Of a stretch of DNA of 64,000 nt, positions 10,531 to 22,535 are shown piece by piece. Under the pieces are notes generated by a model that worked only from the letters and a program-made list of their open reading frames with translations, searched no databases and was not told where the DNA came from. Made by a program: the position numbers and the translations under genes. Position 1 is the first letter of the stretch. Every line of letters starts with the position of its first letter. The stretch comes from Sepiola atlantica (Eukaryota > Mollusca > Cephalopoda > Sepiida > Sepiolidae): NCBI GenBank assembly GCA_963556195.1, contig OY744544.1, positions 43,914,984 to 43,978,983 on the forward strand, given 5' to 3'.

Positions 10531-11309
10531 TAATCCCAATCATTTAAGTTTAAAGTTGGTCTTTCTTCTTCATACCAATGTACACTGTTCGTCAAAATTG
10601 ACAGAAATTATTTTTCTAAATTATCATTTCTGATGACCTAAAGAAAAAAAAAACTACAGTTGACTTTTTATTTAAAGTGGAGGATTTCTTTCAGAATTAA
10701 TTTCAGACGATGGGGGATTTTCTGACTTGCTATTTGTTTTCTAATATAAGTCTTTCTAATATTTGTTTTTATTATTATTTTAAGAGGATAAGACAAAACT
10801 ATAGTTTTTTAGAGTTAAAAAAAATAGTCATTTCTGATGACCTAAATAAAAAATAACAACATTGACTTTGTTTTTTTGTTTTTTTAATTTTCTTCTTTTG
10901 ATTCTTGGGAGATAGGAGGGGGGAGCTATATATTAAGAAAAAAATGACGCCAGATGTTAAAACATCCAAGACGTAAACAGTTAAAAATTAAATCGAAAAA
11001 GAACAATCATTGCTCACATAAAGGAATAAGAAAACGTGCCAAAGTGATAAGTTTTAAAAAAGAAAAAAGAAGAGAAACAAACAAAAAAAACGTATAAATC
11101 GGTATAGAAAGCAGAAAGAAAACGTCTGATTATGGAAATAGATTTGTGTTCTATCTTCGTTGGGCAGATTTTTGTGTGATGAGATGGATATATATTCACA
11201 AATAAATGTACATAGCTCTTTATTATAGAGTGGAGGATTCTGTTTCAATTATGTAATGATAATGGATGATGATGACCAATCATTATCAAAACCTAGAAAA
11301 GCCAATGTA
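10531..11309. other. No gene seen; one direct repeat pair
   Basis: AT-rich. 'TCATTTCTGATGACCTAAA' occurs at about 10624 and again at about 10828, each followed by an A-rich block and a TTGACTTT block. This suggests a local duplication of some 50 bp. Confidence 0.5.
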
Positions 11310-11790
11310 TTGTAGAGGAGAAAGAAGAATATCAAGCTTGCCATTTTGTAGTAGGGGTTGCTGCATTGGTATCCATCTTATGGGCCTTGTTTGATATGAA
11401 AAAAAGGGTCACCAAGTTTGGGCTAAAAGGACAAACTTCTCTACAATTTTATTCAAACAGTTTCATCCACACAAAGAATTGTTTGGAAAGAGTTATGAAA
11501 ATAGGAATACAAAATAAGTTAAGTCTGTCAACATATATATACCATAAAAATGGAATTGTGTCTGTGAGTTTCATCTCGTCTAGCAAAGTCATTGCTAAAG
11601 ACGAGGAGAGAAATATAACGTCCGATCACATTGACATCTCAAACGGGACTGTTTATAAATTGTGGGAAAACAGTTTGGCCGGAAGTAGAAGTTGCCTCCT
11701 ATGTAAAGTGTTCTTATCGCACAACATATATATCACTCCGCAAGTGATATCATGCAAGTGCGAAAGAAAATAGATCGTATTTATGTAACT
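11310..11790 (+). repeat. Dispersed repeat family C, copy 1
   Basis: It aligns in order with 50770-51190: GTTGCTGCAT, TAAAAGGACAA, TTTTATTCA.ACAGTTTCATC, AAATATAACGTC, AAGTGTTCTTA and AGAAAATAGAT. The 135-codon frame here is not conserved in the second copy, so it is not supported as a gene. The class of element is unknown. Confidence 0.65.
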
Positions 11791-12054
11791 GCTACAGTAC
11801 CAACCTAGGTTCTGTTGTGTAAACTTATACAAATAAGCTTCGATTTTATCCTTTCTTTTTTCTGAATTGCTGACTGCAAAACGATGTTATTATTGGCCAG
11901 GAGGTTCGCTGGAAAGTCACATTTGAAAAACACTGACTCCAACTACAAGTCTTTCAGATTGAAAACAATGTGGGGCCGTAATCGATCAGTGTCAAAAAAT
12001 TGCAACTCTTGTACTGCATGATGTCGATGCCTAGCTGGTTGCACATTTCACGCA

Positions 12055-12330
12055 GTCATGGTTATATTTACTTTACTCGACACAAGGTTCGTTTTCAACA
12101 TGGAAAATCAAGCTCACCAAAAGGGGACACTCTGGACTTGGAACTAAAATAACTTTATAGTCCCATCGGCACATTCTTATGAATGGGTGCGCCTCAGTAG
12201 ACAGGCAACAAACCCATTACCCTCCAAAGGAGGAAATAGTTCTGGGGTGGGGGGGGGTCTCCCGAGTTTCGTACAGAATCTAAAATGCGGCAACAACTAC
12301 ACCAGAACAAGGCAAAGCAAGACAGAGGAG
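12055..12330 (-). repeat. Diverged U2-SINE family A copy
   Basis: The order of blocks follows the antisense copy at 2036-2356: ACTCGACACAAGG, GCTCACC, TAGTCCCATCGGCA, GGTGCGCCTCAG, AACCCATTACCCTCC and an AAAGGAGG block. It is much diverged and its U2-like head is not clear. Confidence 0.5.
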
Positions 12331-12668
12331 GACATCATCATGGGAGAGAGAAAACCCTTCAGAATAGAGAAACTTAGCAGAAATAAAAAACATTAAAGAT
12401 TAGTTGTACCTTTTCAGTGTTGCCCAGAATTCAGTGGAGTCATTTTAGTTTTTAATTGTTATTTGTTTGCACATTTTAGGTAAACAACTTTGCACATTTA
12501 AGGTAGATAACTCCTATTATATTCTTGCTGGTTTTTATTTTTAGATGATTATTAAAAATGTTTCATGTTAGCAGTGTCAAAAAGTGGCAAGTAATTTTTA
12601 AAATAAACGAGTTATTAAACACGTCATTAAAAGTGCACAGATTGGACTGCCAGTCAATAGTCGAGGCA

Positions 12669-13405
12669 TTAAAATCTCCCAGTTTGTCTGAGATAGTCAC
12701 TCTGGCATTTGGAGACAACTTTCATAGCATTAGTGAGACTTTGATCATCAGCATCTGTAGAACTTAAACTGCGATATACAGAAAGTACAGGAATATTTTT
12801 TCCACCCATGTTTATGTTGCAAAGAACAGCATCAAAATTATCAGACAGATGAACATTTGTAAGGAGTTGTAGTTGGGATGGCTTGGGTGAGGATCTTGCA
12901 TACACTGCCTTTTCTTTGGGATCTGTCACAGCGAAATGAAGTGAAACCTTGCAGATGAATCTCTGCTTCTTTGACTTCTGCGGATAACCAAGTTTCAGTT
13001 ATTACTACCAAGTCTGTTTTCTCATCTACGATGATGGATTGAAGTTCATCAAATTTAGAGCGGATAGAACAAGCATTTGTTAAAATAATTTTGAGTGCGT
13101 AACCATGGTACAGTGATTCGGACTTTAGTCTCTCTTTAGGGATCTTCAAGACTCTGACTCTTTTTTTTTTTTGTCTGATTCTGTTTTTTGCTCTGTCAGG
13201 GAAGTTTGGAGTCCTTGGAGATAGTTATCGGGGGTGACCAGAGGAATGAGTGTATAATCTTCCTGTTCCGTATCCGCAAACCAGTTTCTCCAGCAGCTCT
13301 GCGCATTTGAAGCTCAGCCTTCAGGTATCTCCAGCTAATTCTTTCTTTCAGAGAGAACTCTTTCTGAGAACCCAAACATTTTTCTGTTGAACTTTTTAGC
13401 TTCAT
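12669..13405 (-). pseudogene. LINE endonuclease fragment
   Basis: On the - strand, broken frames give the start of an APE-type endonuclease: 'ILTNACSIRSKFDELQSI', 'DLVVITETWLS' (13149 down to about 12960). A second piece with 'LSVYRSLSSTDADD' (12929-12669) corresponds to the YRPP-like segment. These are standard in CR1/L2-like LINE ORF2 proteins. The reverse transcriptase is missing. A further - strand frame at 13405-13196 carries no recognisable domain. Confidence 0.65.
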
Positions 13406-13539
13406 TTAGAAAGAAAAGTTTAACCTTGATAAAGTGAGATCTTTGGTTTGTAGATTTCCCTTCTGGTTGCATACCCATTGTGAGGGCTCTAATTTGAGTC
13501 TGCTCACCTGAGTTCCCGAGATTGGAAATAGCCTCAAAC

Positions 13540-13640
13540 TGGTCAAAGATAGGTTACTTTAAAAGTTAATTTCTAAAAGCCATCTAATGCATGCCAGCAT
13601 GTAAAACGGATGTTAAACCGAATGTGATGATGATGAGTGA
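13540..13640 (+). mobile_element. 3' end of an RTE-like LINE
   Basis: 'GCCAGCATGTAAAACGGATG', TTAAACCGAATGTGATGATGATGA matches the tail of the LINE at 9065-10530 and the reversed tails at 53480 and 57820. It is a strongly 5'-truncated insertion ending in GATGAT units. Confidence 0.75.
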
Positions 13641-13840
13641 ATTAATGAGATGTCATTTTGCAAAGAAAGCACATACATATCCTCAGTATATTAGAAAGCT
13701 ATTTTGAATATGTATTTGGCATTTGAATCTCCCTGTCAGTGCGATAAACGGTCTAACTTTATAGAGATTTGATTTGATTGAAGATTTGAAGAGATTTAAA
13801 ATTGTTGCCTTAATAATCTTTTATATTTCTTTCTTTTCAG

Positions 13841-13949
13841 GAAATAATAATTCCTCATTGTAAATATGGTTGCCTTAATGAATGAAACGGATATCGACAG
13901 ATTTATACGGGAACAGAAATCCAAACTAGAAAATGAAAGAAATAATTTT
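13841..13949 (+). CDS. CSPP1: CSPP1-like gene, first coding exon (start codon 13866)
   Basis: A pyrimidine tract and CAG precede 13841, so a non-coding exon probably lies upstream. The coding part is 13866-13949 (28 codons, phase 0 at the donor GTAAGT at 13950). The peptide starts MVALMNETDIDRFIREQKSK; human CSPP1 begins with a similar short acidic 'DEFIEEQK' segment at its N-terminus. Either the first Met or Met5 (codon at 13878) could start; Met5 fits the vertebrate N-terminus better. CSPP1 proteins bind microtubules at centrosomes, spindle poles and the ciliary axoneme. The name is assigned from the pattern of this and the following exons, not from a database search. Confidence 0.75.
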
Positions 13950-14558
13950 GTAAGTTTTCACTATTTAAAAATGTTTATTTACAGATAGCAAACATTAGCA
14001 TTTATTTGTTTAAAAATCTATATCATAAAAGTGAACATACGTGTGTCCGGATCGCTTCGATAATCATGGATGCAAATTAAATTTTTATAAGCAAAGAAGA
14101 TAAGGCTTAATCTTAATAACTGATAATAAAAAAAATAGGGCAAAGAATTTCTTTCAGTTTTAATAGACACAAAAAATATTCCTGTGTTCTTAATATTTTT
14201 GTGACTAAAATAGGAATTAATATACGGGTACACAGATGCTTTATTTACAGATTCAGGAGAGCGAGAGCAGGTTAGTTTATTTTTTTTAAGTAAAACTTAT
14301 CTTGTGTATTTTTTTTTTTTTGTAAAAGTTTACTTGTGTTTTTGTTCTTTAAGTAAGATTTAACTTGCATTTTTTTTATTTTTGTAAGTTTTACCTCGAT
14401 TAGTTGAATATATTTTATGAAAGAAAAAACTTCTTTTGTTACTAAATCATTATTGAAAGATTATTATTGGAATTTGTTTTGTTTTTACATTTTTGTATTT
14501 TTTTAATTTTTGGAAAACATCTTTCTTTATTTTTTATTTTTCACTCCAAATTTCGATT
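13950..14558. other. Intron, no gene seen
   Basis: AT-rich intron start with degenerate repeats of a 'TAAGTAAAACTTATCTTG'-like motif between about 14288 and 14400. The 20-bp segment 14251-14270 has exon-like borders but a length that breaks the frame. Confidence 0.5.
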
Positions 14559-14687
14559 GGTAAAAGCAAATTGATGAATTTTATTCCAGGACAAGAAATA
14601 CAATTTCAAACCAACAATAAATAAACAATCATGGCTGCCATTGTGAAGACAAACCAAAACAAGTCAATTCATCAATTTGCTTTTACC
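14559..14687. repeat. Small inverted-repeat element
   Basis: The ends GGTAAAAGCAAATTGATGAA and its complement are perfect over 22 bp and enclose about 85 bp. This looks like a MITE-sized element. No clear target duplication was seen. Confidence 0.65.
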
Positions 14688-14935
14688 TCCATTAGTTGTT
14701 TCGTTTTTACAGTAAGATTTACCTCGCGTGTGACAACAGTAGGAAATCAATTGTTATTGATCAAAATAAATTACTAACTACTCTCCCGGGTAACGTCGGA
14801 TAGTAGTTAATAAAAGTGTAATAAAATCGGATTCATTTTGGTAAATTATCTCATAATATGATTTTTTTCCAACTAAAATTCATCAGAGGAGTCCAGTTAA
14901 AATTTGACTGGAATTGAACATAAAGCAAAATTATA

Positions 14936-15302
14936 CAGGGTGGGCCAAAATAAGGGTCCTATCTTTGAATTTGAATAACTTCCACAAAATAAAAGTTAAA
15001 CTCACCAAACTTTATGTGTGTGTAGACTGACCCTTCCGAGATTTTTTGAAATAAACAAAACAAATTTTAGCTGAAAACACTTCTTAAAACTTACAAAAAC
15101 TAAAGTATTGTTTTTTACACTGTTTTGAGTTTTTTAAGCAAAAATAATGTTTTCTAAATGAGGGTAAGTTCCTTAGGGCTAATACGGCTCATGCTTGCTT
15201 CGGAAGGGGTCCTTTACTTATTCTAAAAAAAAAATTTTTTTAATCAATAAATAAAAAAGTTATGAATTTTTAAAAATAGGACCCTTATTTTTGCCCACCC
15301 TG
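14936..15302. mobile_element. mariner-type MITE, 367 bp, TA target
   Basis: The ends are CAGGGTGGGCCAAAATAAGG and ...ATTTTTGCCCACCCTG, with about 28 bp of inverted similarity, and each side is flanked by TA (14934-14935 and 15303-15304). A CAGGGTG end with a TA duplication is usual for Tc1/mariner non-autonomous copies. There is no transposase frame. Confidence 0.85.
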
Positions 15303-15309
15303 TATATTT

Positions 15310-15650
15310 GATAGAATTCTTACAGTGTTCATAAAAGATTCAGATAATAACACTCATGTTTCTGATTTTTTGAGATGAGGATGGATAATTTGGATTATTT
15401 GGATTATTTGGATTATTCAGAATAGTGTTCTCATCTGAGATGTTATTCTCACGTTTTCAGCCAATGTAACTTCCGACCTTCTTCAGGTGCATCTTGTCGA
15501 ATTCTGGAATCCTAAAATTCATTCTAGAATTGTCCACAAAGACCTCTGGCATAACGGATATAAGTGCTAAGTAATAATCAATTCTAAGTGACTGTGTTCT
15601 GGAGGTTAACGGTTCAATCCTCAGTGCGGGCGATACTAAGAATACAATTA
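15310..15650 (+). mobile_element. tRNA-related SINE
   Basis: Pol III boxes are visible: an A-box-like TGGCATAACGG at 15547-15557 and a B-box-like GGTTCAATCCT at 15611-15621. Upstream, the 'TCTCATCTGAGATGTTATTC' and TTCAGGTGCATCTTGTCGAA blocks recur near 23340 (reversed) and 53040-53090, so this is a dispersed family. The order of tRNA part and body is unusual and two nested repeats are possible. Confidence 0.6.
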
Positions 15651-15689
15651 TGAATTACTGAAGACTTCTACCCAGTCATGGCTGACGGA

Positions 15690-15905
15690 ACAAGAGCAAG
15701 CTACATGTGTGCATGTGTATGGAGGAGGGCATCAGGTATAGTTTTGGCAAATTTCGGAAAGCATGAGGGTTTCAAAGGATGCAGTGTCTCAGCAGCCAAC
15801 AACCAATGTAGGCTGTTTGTTCAATGCTTCATCAATTCTGAGCGTGAAAAAATGTTCCTGAAAGTCATGGGAATTGTGTTGTTGTGTTTCTTAATTATCT
15901 AGAAT
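15690..15905. repeat. Dispersed repeat family D, copy 1
   Basis: It aligns with 23640-23830 and with 51380-51790: GTGTATGGAGG, TTTTGGCAAATTT, AAAGGATGCAGTGTCTCAGC, CAGCCAACAAC, TGCTTCATCAATTCTGAGCG and AAAATGTTCCTGAAAGTCAT. The unbroken copies here and at 23.6 kb show the state before a SINE entered the third one. Confidence 0.75.
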
Positions 15906-15957
15906 GAATTTATGTAACAAATACTGACTCAACGGATGACTCATGGTCTAGTGTATC

Positions 15958-16008
15958 ATTCACACACAGCAGTGTGTGAATCATTCACACACAGCAGTGT
16001 GTGAATAA
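15958..16008. repeat. Tandem pair of a perfect palindrome
   Basis: ATTCACACACAGCAGTGTGTGAAT, a near-perfect 24-bp palindrome (CA/TG-rich arms), occurs twice head to tail. Confidence 0.85.
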
Positions 16009-16009
16009 T

Positions 16010-17335
16010 ATGCTTACGGTCAACATTTACCCAATCGTGACCAATTCTTGGGCTTGCCATTAATTCAGTTTTCATCCAAACTTGATGCGTTTTTTTGCAC
16101 TAGAATTAACTAGTTCCAAGCCTTTTTTGAACATAAAATTAAAATTTGGTCAAGTAGAAAAAAAGTTATTCAAAATATGTGTGGTCATCAGCGTGTAGGA
16201 TACCATAACTTTTTTTAATTTAAAACAAATAAAAATTTTTTATACCCCAAATGTAGCAAACAGCACAAGTAATCTAAAATATAGATATCTCGAAAGGAGT
16301 TTTAGATATGGAAGGGTTGAGCAGCTTAAATTGACAAAAATGCCAATTGAGTAACGCCCATCATGCCCTTTAACTCGATATAACTTTTTAAATTATAAAT
16401 ATAATTTAAGAATGACAAATAGAAAGATAGAACTCGATGAGCTGATTCTAAATATGTTAGTATTCAAAAGATTGGTGCCATAGAAACAGAGCTGTGTGAC
16501 TTTTAGTAGAAAAATAAAAAAGTGATAATTTACTTTTGAAGCTAAATTTTTCAGGAAAAAAGGCCAAACTGAAATCTGAAGCCACACTTTTAGATGAAAG
16601 AAAGCAAAAAAAAAAAAAAATGCCAAATTGAAAATTCTTTTTATTAATGAAGAAAATGAAGAAAAATTGGCTATATTGAAGATATTAACTCTTGGGTATG
16701 TCGAAGATGTTAACCCCCAAATATTTGTATCTTTTTTTCTATTAGTTTCGTATTGTTTTTTTAGTGGTGAAAGTAAAAATGTTCCCTATGAAATTGAAAC
16801 TGGGCTTTTTATATATGCTTTTTGTGGAAAATTAAAAAAATATTTATATAATTATTGCACTAAATAAATAATACTTTCTACAGTATACATATTAATTTTT
16901 ATATCGTACTGGAAGACTAAAGAATATTTGAACATGTTATATTTAAATAATTGTTGATAAATTTGTAGATAGATACCCTCAGACCCTCCCCGCTACCCTA
17001 AACAAAAATGAGGTTATCCTTTTTTTAGGTAATTACGTGTTGAGAAAGAAAAGCAATTATTTTAGAGTTTTGCATATAAATTTAACGTGAAATTATCACC
17101 CATTTCTGGTCGATCGCTATCGGGATAGCGTTTTAAGAGCATATAACCATATTTGTTTGCAAAGGGATATAAATTGTTTTTTTTGGGGGGGAGGGGAATA
17201 AAAAATCCATTAATCCTACCACTAACCCTAAGTCCATGGGGAAGCATCCCCCCCCCAAAAAAAAATCATTTAACTCTATCAATAACCTTAAGTCCAGATG
17301 GCAACCCCAAAATTTTAACTAGAACAGTTACATAC
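16010..17335. other. Intron, no gene seen
   Basis: AT-rich, with an A run at about 16606-16620 and short G/C runs near 17180 and 17250. Frames in this stretch carry no recognisable domain. Confidence 0.5.
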
Positions 17336-17565
17336 TTTCTTGGCCTTTTGGCTAGGAGAAAAATGTATCAATTTTTGTATAATTTTGTATTTTTTGTGCA
17401 CATAAACTGTTCTGATACTAACTTCATCTTTTCTGTTCTCGGTCAGTGAAGGAGAAATCCTTCTAGACTAGGCAATTTTCATTTTTGTTACAATCCAGAG
17501 TTCCCCTTTTTAGAGATCTGGATTTTCCACACATTAAAAACTGACCTTGTGTTTACCTCCGTGCA
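17336..17565 (+). mobile_element. U2-SINE family B copy, with an AT-rich insertion in the head
   Basis: It starts TTGGCCTTTTGGCTAGGAG, then about 45 bp of extra T-rich sequence, then CTGTTCTGATACTAAC and the family B body ('CCTTCTAGACTAGGCAATTT', AATCCAGAG, 'TCTGGATTTTCC', 'CACATTAAAAACTGAC', TTGTGTTTA). Confidence 0.7.
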
Positions 17566-17709
17566 ACAGAAAATTCGTCAACAGAAAATCCGGCAAAGGA
17601 AAATTCGTCAATTTTTTCAAAGTAGAAAAATTCGGTAATTATGAAATAAATATCGATTAGAAAATTTTAGAACTGTTCTTGCGGGGATATAATTGTAAAT
17701 ACGGGGCTC

Positions 17710-17730
17710 CCCCCCCCCCCCCCCCCCCCC
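17710..17730. repeat. Poly-C tract
   Basis: About 20 consecutive C. Similar shorter C tracts lie at 17882-17894 and 18217-18227. Confidence 0.9.
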
Positions 17731-17773
17731 AAAAAGAACACTTCTTGTATTATATTATCTTTTTGGTATTTGT

Positions 17774-17951
17774 GCAGTTTACGGACCGGGTTATTTTTTA
17801 GATAAGATTTTCAAGTTAAATTCAATTTCTATGATATCTTTTGTTTATTAAATTGTTAGGTGAAAGTACAGAATCGTTAGCACCCCCCCCCCCCCATGTT
17901 AAGAATGGCTTTCTAAATAATGTTATTATTTTAACCCGGTCCGTAAACTAC
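17774..17951. mobile_element. Small inverted-repeat element with GCAGTTTACGGACCGG end
   Basis: The ends 'GCAGTTTACGGACCGGGTTA' and 'TAACCCGGTCCGTAAACT' are complementary. The left end also occurs alone at about 6519, so the family is dispersed. No target duplication was read, and a poly-C tract lies inside. Confidence 0.65.
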
Positions 17952-20021
17952 AAAATAGCATCTTTTCCGATTATTATATTAATAAAAAAATAGTAAATTT
18001 AAATCCTATTACAAGATTAAATCCGTCATAATGCATTTCGGTTTCTTCGTAAACAAGTCAGCCATTTTAATATTTTGTTAATACATTTAATATTTTGTAG
18101 TTGAAATAATAAATCCATTACTTCGTGTTCGACATTTGAAAGGAATTTGGAAGTATTTAAACTGTTGAATAGAAAGTCATTTAAAATTCTTAGCAAATAT
18201 TCATGTATTAAAATCCCCCCCCCCCCCAGATAATATTTAGAAATAAATGTTTGAAGGGGGATATAGTTGTATAAAGGGGGTACCCCCTCACCCCAAATTA
18301 AAAAATAAATATTTTAGAATATTTATGGTTCCTTAATATTAGAGTGGCACATGCAAAAATGTTTTTGATTTTGGGACACCACGTGCTACACGATGTCGTT
18401 AAATATTTAAGTTGAAAAATAATAATTGACTTGTCGTTGACGCATGAATGTGTACTTGGCAGCGTAAGAAATTCATTTTTTTTAATCTTGAAAACAAAAC
18501 TGGAAAAATTGAGAAACAGGAACATTCCGAAAAAATTATTTTAAAAAGTGATCTAAATTTTACTAACAATTAATTTCAAATGTATAGTAGGGCAAAAGTA
18601 TAATAAACAATTAAACACACAGGATGTTCACCGCCACAAACTATCCACTATGCGACGTCATCAAAGTTTTACTTACAATCATTCAGTTTCCAGTTTCACT
18701 TTGTAAAAATAAAATGTAATTTTCACAATTAAAGTTTATAAATTTTTTTAATTAAAACAAAATAGAAAGGTTGAAACTAAAACATATTCATCGATATTTA
18801 AAGAATTTTGATATCATTTTAAAATCAGATAGGGAAATAAAATGTTATTGAGACCAATTAAAACTGTAAAAGTAACTTTTTAATAAAAATAGATTAACTG
18901 TTTATGTTTATTCTAATAAAACTACAAATAAATTAGGGAAAATTATTAGAAAACCATATTACAAATCCATATCTTCTATATAAAATTAAAAATACTAGAT
19001 GTAATTAATAAAATAAAATATTATAGCGCTTATGATATTCCATACATAGTTTTCTGCCTATTTGTTGCCATTCTGATCGCTCGGACATTTTTTTGATAGC
19101 ACGGACATTTTTTGGATGATTATTTAATTTTTAGTGAAATGTACATATTTTTTTAAATTCAGTATCTTAAGATCTTTGAAATTATTGCAGAAAAGTGATA
19201 TTTATATTTCAAAAGATTAGCAAAAACAGAGTTCTTGAAATTTCAAATTTTACTGAATTTCTGTATTTTTTAGCCATAGGGAGAACATTTTTTCAATCTA
19301 AAAGTTTTTTGACACGTAGAAAGTTTTTTTTTTTTTTTAGATTAATTTTAGGCTTTTAGGTTTAGAACATAATAAAATTTTATCTTAAACAATTAAATAG
19401 ATATGATGAAAATGAGTTTAAAATTAATTGAATTATGATATTTTAATTCATTCTTAAATAATTATAAATTATTTGAACTTATTTGAAACTCAAAAATTGA
19501 AATTTATTCTTATTCTGAAACTTATTCTGAAAATCAGTTTTTCTGAATTTATTAATATTTGGATTTAAAATATTCAACATATTTTCATCTTATTTTACTT
19601 TAATCGAAAAATTAAAATTTTGAAAATTTTGAAAATCTTTGCAAATCATTTAATTTGAATTGGAATATGGAATTAGTATTTAAAAAAAGAAAAAAACTGA
19701 AATTATTAAATATAACTAATAAATAAAATTATATTTTATTATTTAAAAAATATGATGTTTAAATATAAGAAATATTATTATTTTGATTATTCTTAACTTA
19801 TTAATAATTGAACTCTCTAATGATTGAAAAGAAAAAGAATAAATTGTATTTAAAAGAAGAATAAAAGAACCACAACAAGAATAATCAAATAAGAAAATTT
19901 GGGGGGATTTTAGAGGGTTAAAAGTGGGGGTATAAGTTCTAAGCAACCCCATTATTTATTTTGCTTGTTAACTTATTTTTAATAACTTCGCTTATTTTAG
20001 TAAAACTCTAAATTAATTAAT
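17952..20021. other. Intron, very AT-rich, no gene seen
   Basis: Long A/T-rich stretch with a poly-C tract near 18217 and no recognisable protein frame or repeat partner. Confidence 0.5.
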
Positions 20022-20690
20022 AGAATATTGTCATTGGTGACTTTGTCTCTGTAGGCAGTACTGAATCATGTAGTAGGGTTGTCCAGAAAAGATAGATGTC
20101 TTTTCTGATAATATTCTAAAAATATTTTTTACTAAATTATATAAGTAAAGATATTTTTTATTGTTTTTCTATTTATTATTTCCAAATAAATTGATTTTTA
20201 AACTTAATCTCTAAATGTATTACTAAAGTATAGTCAATTGTGGTTTTGTCGCTATGGGCAGTACTGAATCATGTAGTAGAGATGTACAGAAAAGGAAAAT
20301 GTTTTAATTGACTATACTCTAATTATGTACTTTTACTTTTTATAAACTAAAAAAGTGAAGTTATTTTTAATTGCAATGAAGCATTAAGAAATTTATAATA
20401 ACTTCATTTGTAAAATTTAAATTTTTAATGATTGGGGTATAGTCATTTGTGTTTTGTCTTTATTGGCAGTACTAAATCATGTAAAGGTAAATGTTTCATT
20501 TGATATATTCTACTAACAAATTTTTTGTTTCAAAATATACACGTAAAGTTATTATTGTTGCTAACTTCATGTTTAAAGTTAAATTTAAATTTATTACAAT
20601 ATAGTTTGTTGTGACTTTGTCTCTATAGGCAGTACTAAATAATGTAGTAAGGCTGTCCAAAAAAGGTAAATGTTTTAAATAATTATACTA
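20022..20690. repeat. Four diverged tandem copies of a repeat of about 165-205 bp
   Basis: A core 'GGCAGTACTGAATCATGTAG', preceded by TTTGTCTCTATA and followed by a GTCCA.AAAAGGTAAATGTTTT block, appears at about 20055, 20259, 20465 and 20625. Between the cores the sequence is AT-rich and diverged. The cores are clearly better kept than the spacers. Confidence 0.7.
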
Positions 20691-21039
20691 AATATACTCA
20701 TTTTTTTATAAATTATGATAATGAAGTTAGTTAGAATTTCTTATTATTGCTTTTATGCAGATTACGAAGGAAAGTTTTAATTAATTAATTTTTTTCAGCG
20801 GATAAAAAGTAATAAATCCAAGGCTTGTTCACTAATGAATTCAATGATTTCATTTATTGTGATGTCATAATGATTATTGGTTCAACTCGATTAGCAATTG
20901 TTACTAGTATTTCCACCAACTCAAAGGCTAGGTGACTCAAGGTGAACCTGGTCACTGATACTTTGGGGTCTTGTTATTTGTTACTTTTTTAAATTATATA
21001 AAATATACATTGTGCATTCTCAAACTACAGTGCCTTAAA

Positions 21040-21550
21040 AAAAGGGGACTAGACTTTTTGGAGGTTATAATGATACTCATTTTCTTCTACTGAACAACAG
21101 ATTGCAAATGAGAATTCTTAGCCTGACCAAATCAAAACAAGTCCAACCGAACACAGATAGACCATCTGTTTCTGAAACTACCGAAAAACGAACTGCCCGT
21201 CAGTTCCCAGTAAACCAAATGCTGGAATATATATATATATTTGGGTCCTTTGTTGTAGATCACCAAGCATCCACCAGAAAATAATGGCCAGCGTTAGCTA
21301 TGAATATAAAAATAACTACTGATTAGGGGTTCCATATCTGGATGGCCATTAAATTTGGAAGACCCTGTTTGTGTAATAACCACAGAAGGGAACCTTGTAT
21401 TTGTAGAACCATTACTTTTTGTCAAGTAGACAAACTGAATTCTGGATAGTCAAAACTCCAGACGAGACATATTTCCATTTTCTTGTGTTATTTCTCTTCT
21501 CTTGGACAAATATTTCTCACTGACAGCAAGTCTGTTATTCGCATGCATCG
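21040..21550 (+). repeat. Dispersed repeat family E, copy 1 (5' part)
   Basis: It aligns with 41680-42040: TTTTGGAGGTTA.AATGA, 'TTTTCTTCTACTGAACAACA', AAATGAGAATTCTTAGC, AAGTCCAACC.AACACA, CTGGAATATATA, CTCCTTTGT.GT.GA and AGCAAG.CTGTTATTCGCATG. The copy continues into the 16-bp array. Confidence 0.75.
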
Positions 21551-22535
21551 CAAACATGCAACCGACTAAACATGCAGCCGACTAAAAATGCAGCCGACTA
21601 AACATGCAGCCGACTAAACATGCAGCCGACTAAAAATGCAACCGACTAAACATGCAGCCGACTAAACATGCAGCCGACTAAACATGCAGCCGACTAAAAA
21701 TGCAATCGACTAAACATGCAGCTGACTAAACATGCAGCCGACTAAACATGCAGCCGACTAAACATGCAGCTGACTAAACATGCAGCCGACTAAACATGCA
21801 GCCGACTAAAAATGCAACCGACTAAACATGCAGCCGACTAAACATGCAGCCGACTAAACATGCAGCCGACTAAAAATGCAGCCGACTAAACATGCAATCG
21901 ACTAAACATGCAGCTGACTAAACATGCAGCCGACTAAACAGGCAGCCGACTAAACATGCAGCCGACTAAAAATGCAGCCGACTAAACATGCAATCGACTA
22001 AACATGCAGCTGACTAAACATGCAGCCGACTAAACATGCAGCCGACTAAAAATGCAACCGACTAAAAATGCAGCCGACTTAACATGCAGCCGACTAAACA
22101 TGCAACCGACTAAAAATGCAACCGACTAAACATGCAGCCGACTAAACATGCAGCCGACTAAACATGCAGCCGACTAAACATGCAGCCGACTAAACATGCA
22201 GCCGACTAAAAATGCAGCCGACTAAAAATGCAGCCGACTAAACATGCAGCTGACTAAAAATGCAGCCGACTAAAAATGCAACCGACTAAACATGCAGCCG
22301 ACTAAACATGCAGCTGACTAAACATGCAGCCGACTAAACATGCAGCCGACTAAAAATGCAACCGACTAAACATGCAGCCGACTAAAAATGCAGCCGACTA
22401 AACATGCAACCGACTAAACATGCAGCCGACTAAACATGCAACCGACTAAACATGCAGCCGACTAAACATGCAGCTGACTAAACATGCAGCCGACTAAACA
22501 TGCAACCGACTAAACATGCAGCCACCTAGTGCATG
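21551..22535. repeat. 16-bp minisatellite, about 60 copies
   Basis: The units are ATGCAGCCGACTAAAC with variants at two places: AGCC/AACC/AGCT/AATC and AAAC/AAAA. The array ends in GCAGCCACCTAGTGCATG, which matches the end of the unexpanded repeat at 42060-42090, where only about two units exist. The array therefore grew inside family E. Confidence 0.95.

Noticed and set aside
11366..11773. 135-codon frame with possible coding function
   Set aside because: The second copy of this repeat (50770-51190) breaks the frame, and no domain is recognisable.
14251..14270. A 20-bp micro-exon between TTTATTTACAG and GTTAGT
   Set aside because: Twenty bases would break the phase between coding exons 1 and 2, which fit each other directly. 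It could only be an alternative exon.
21551..22535. CRISPR-like array
   Set aside because: The units are contiguous with no unique spacers, and the setting is a eukaryotic intron. It is a minisatellite.
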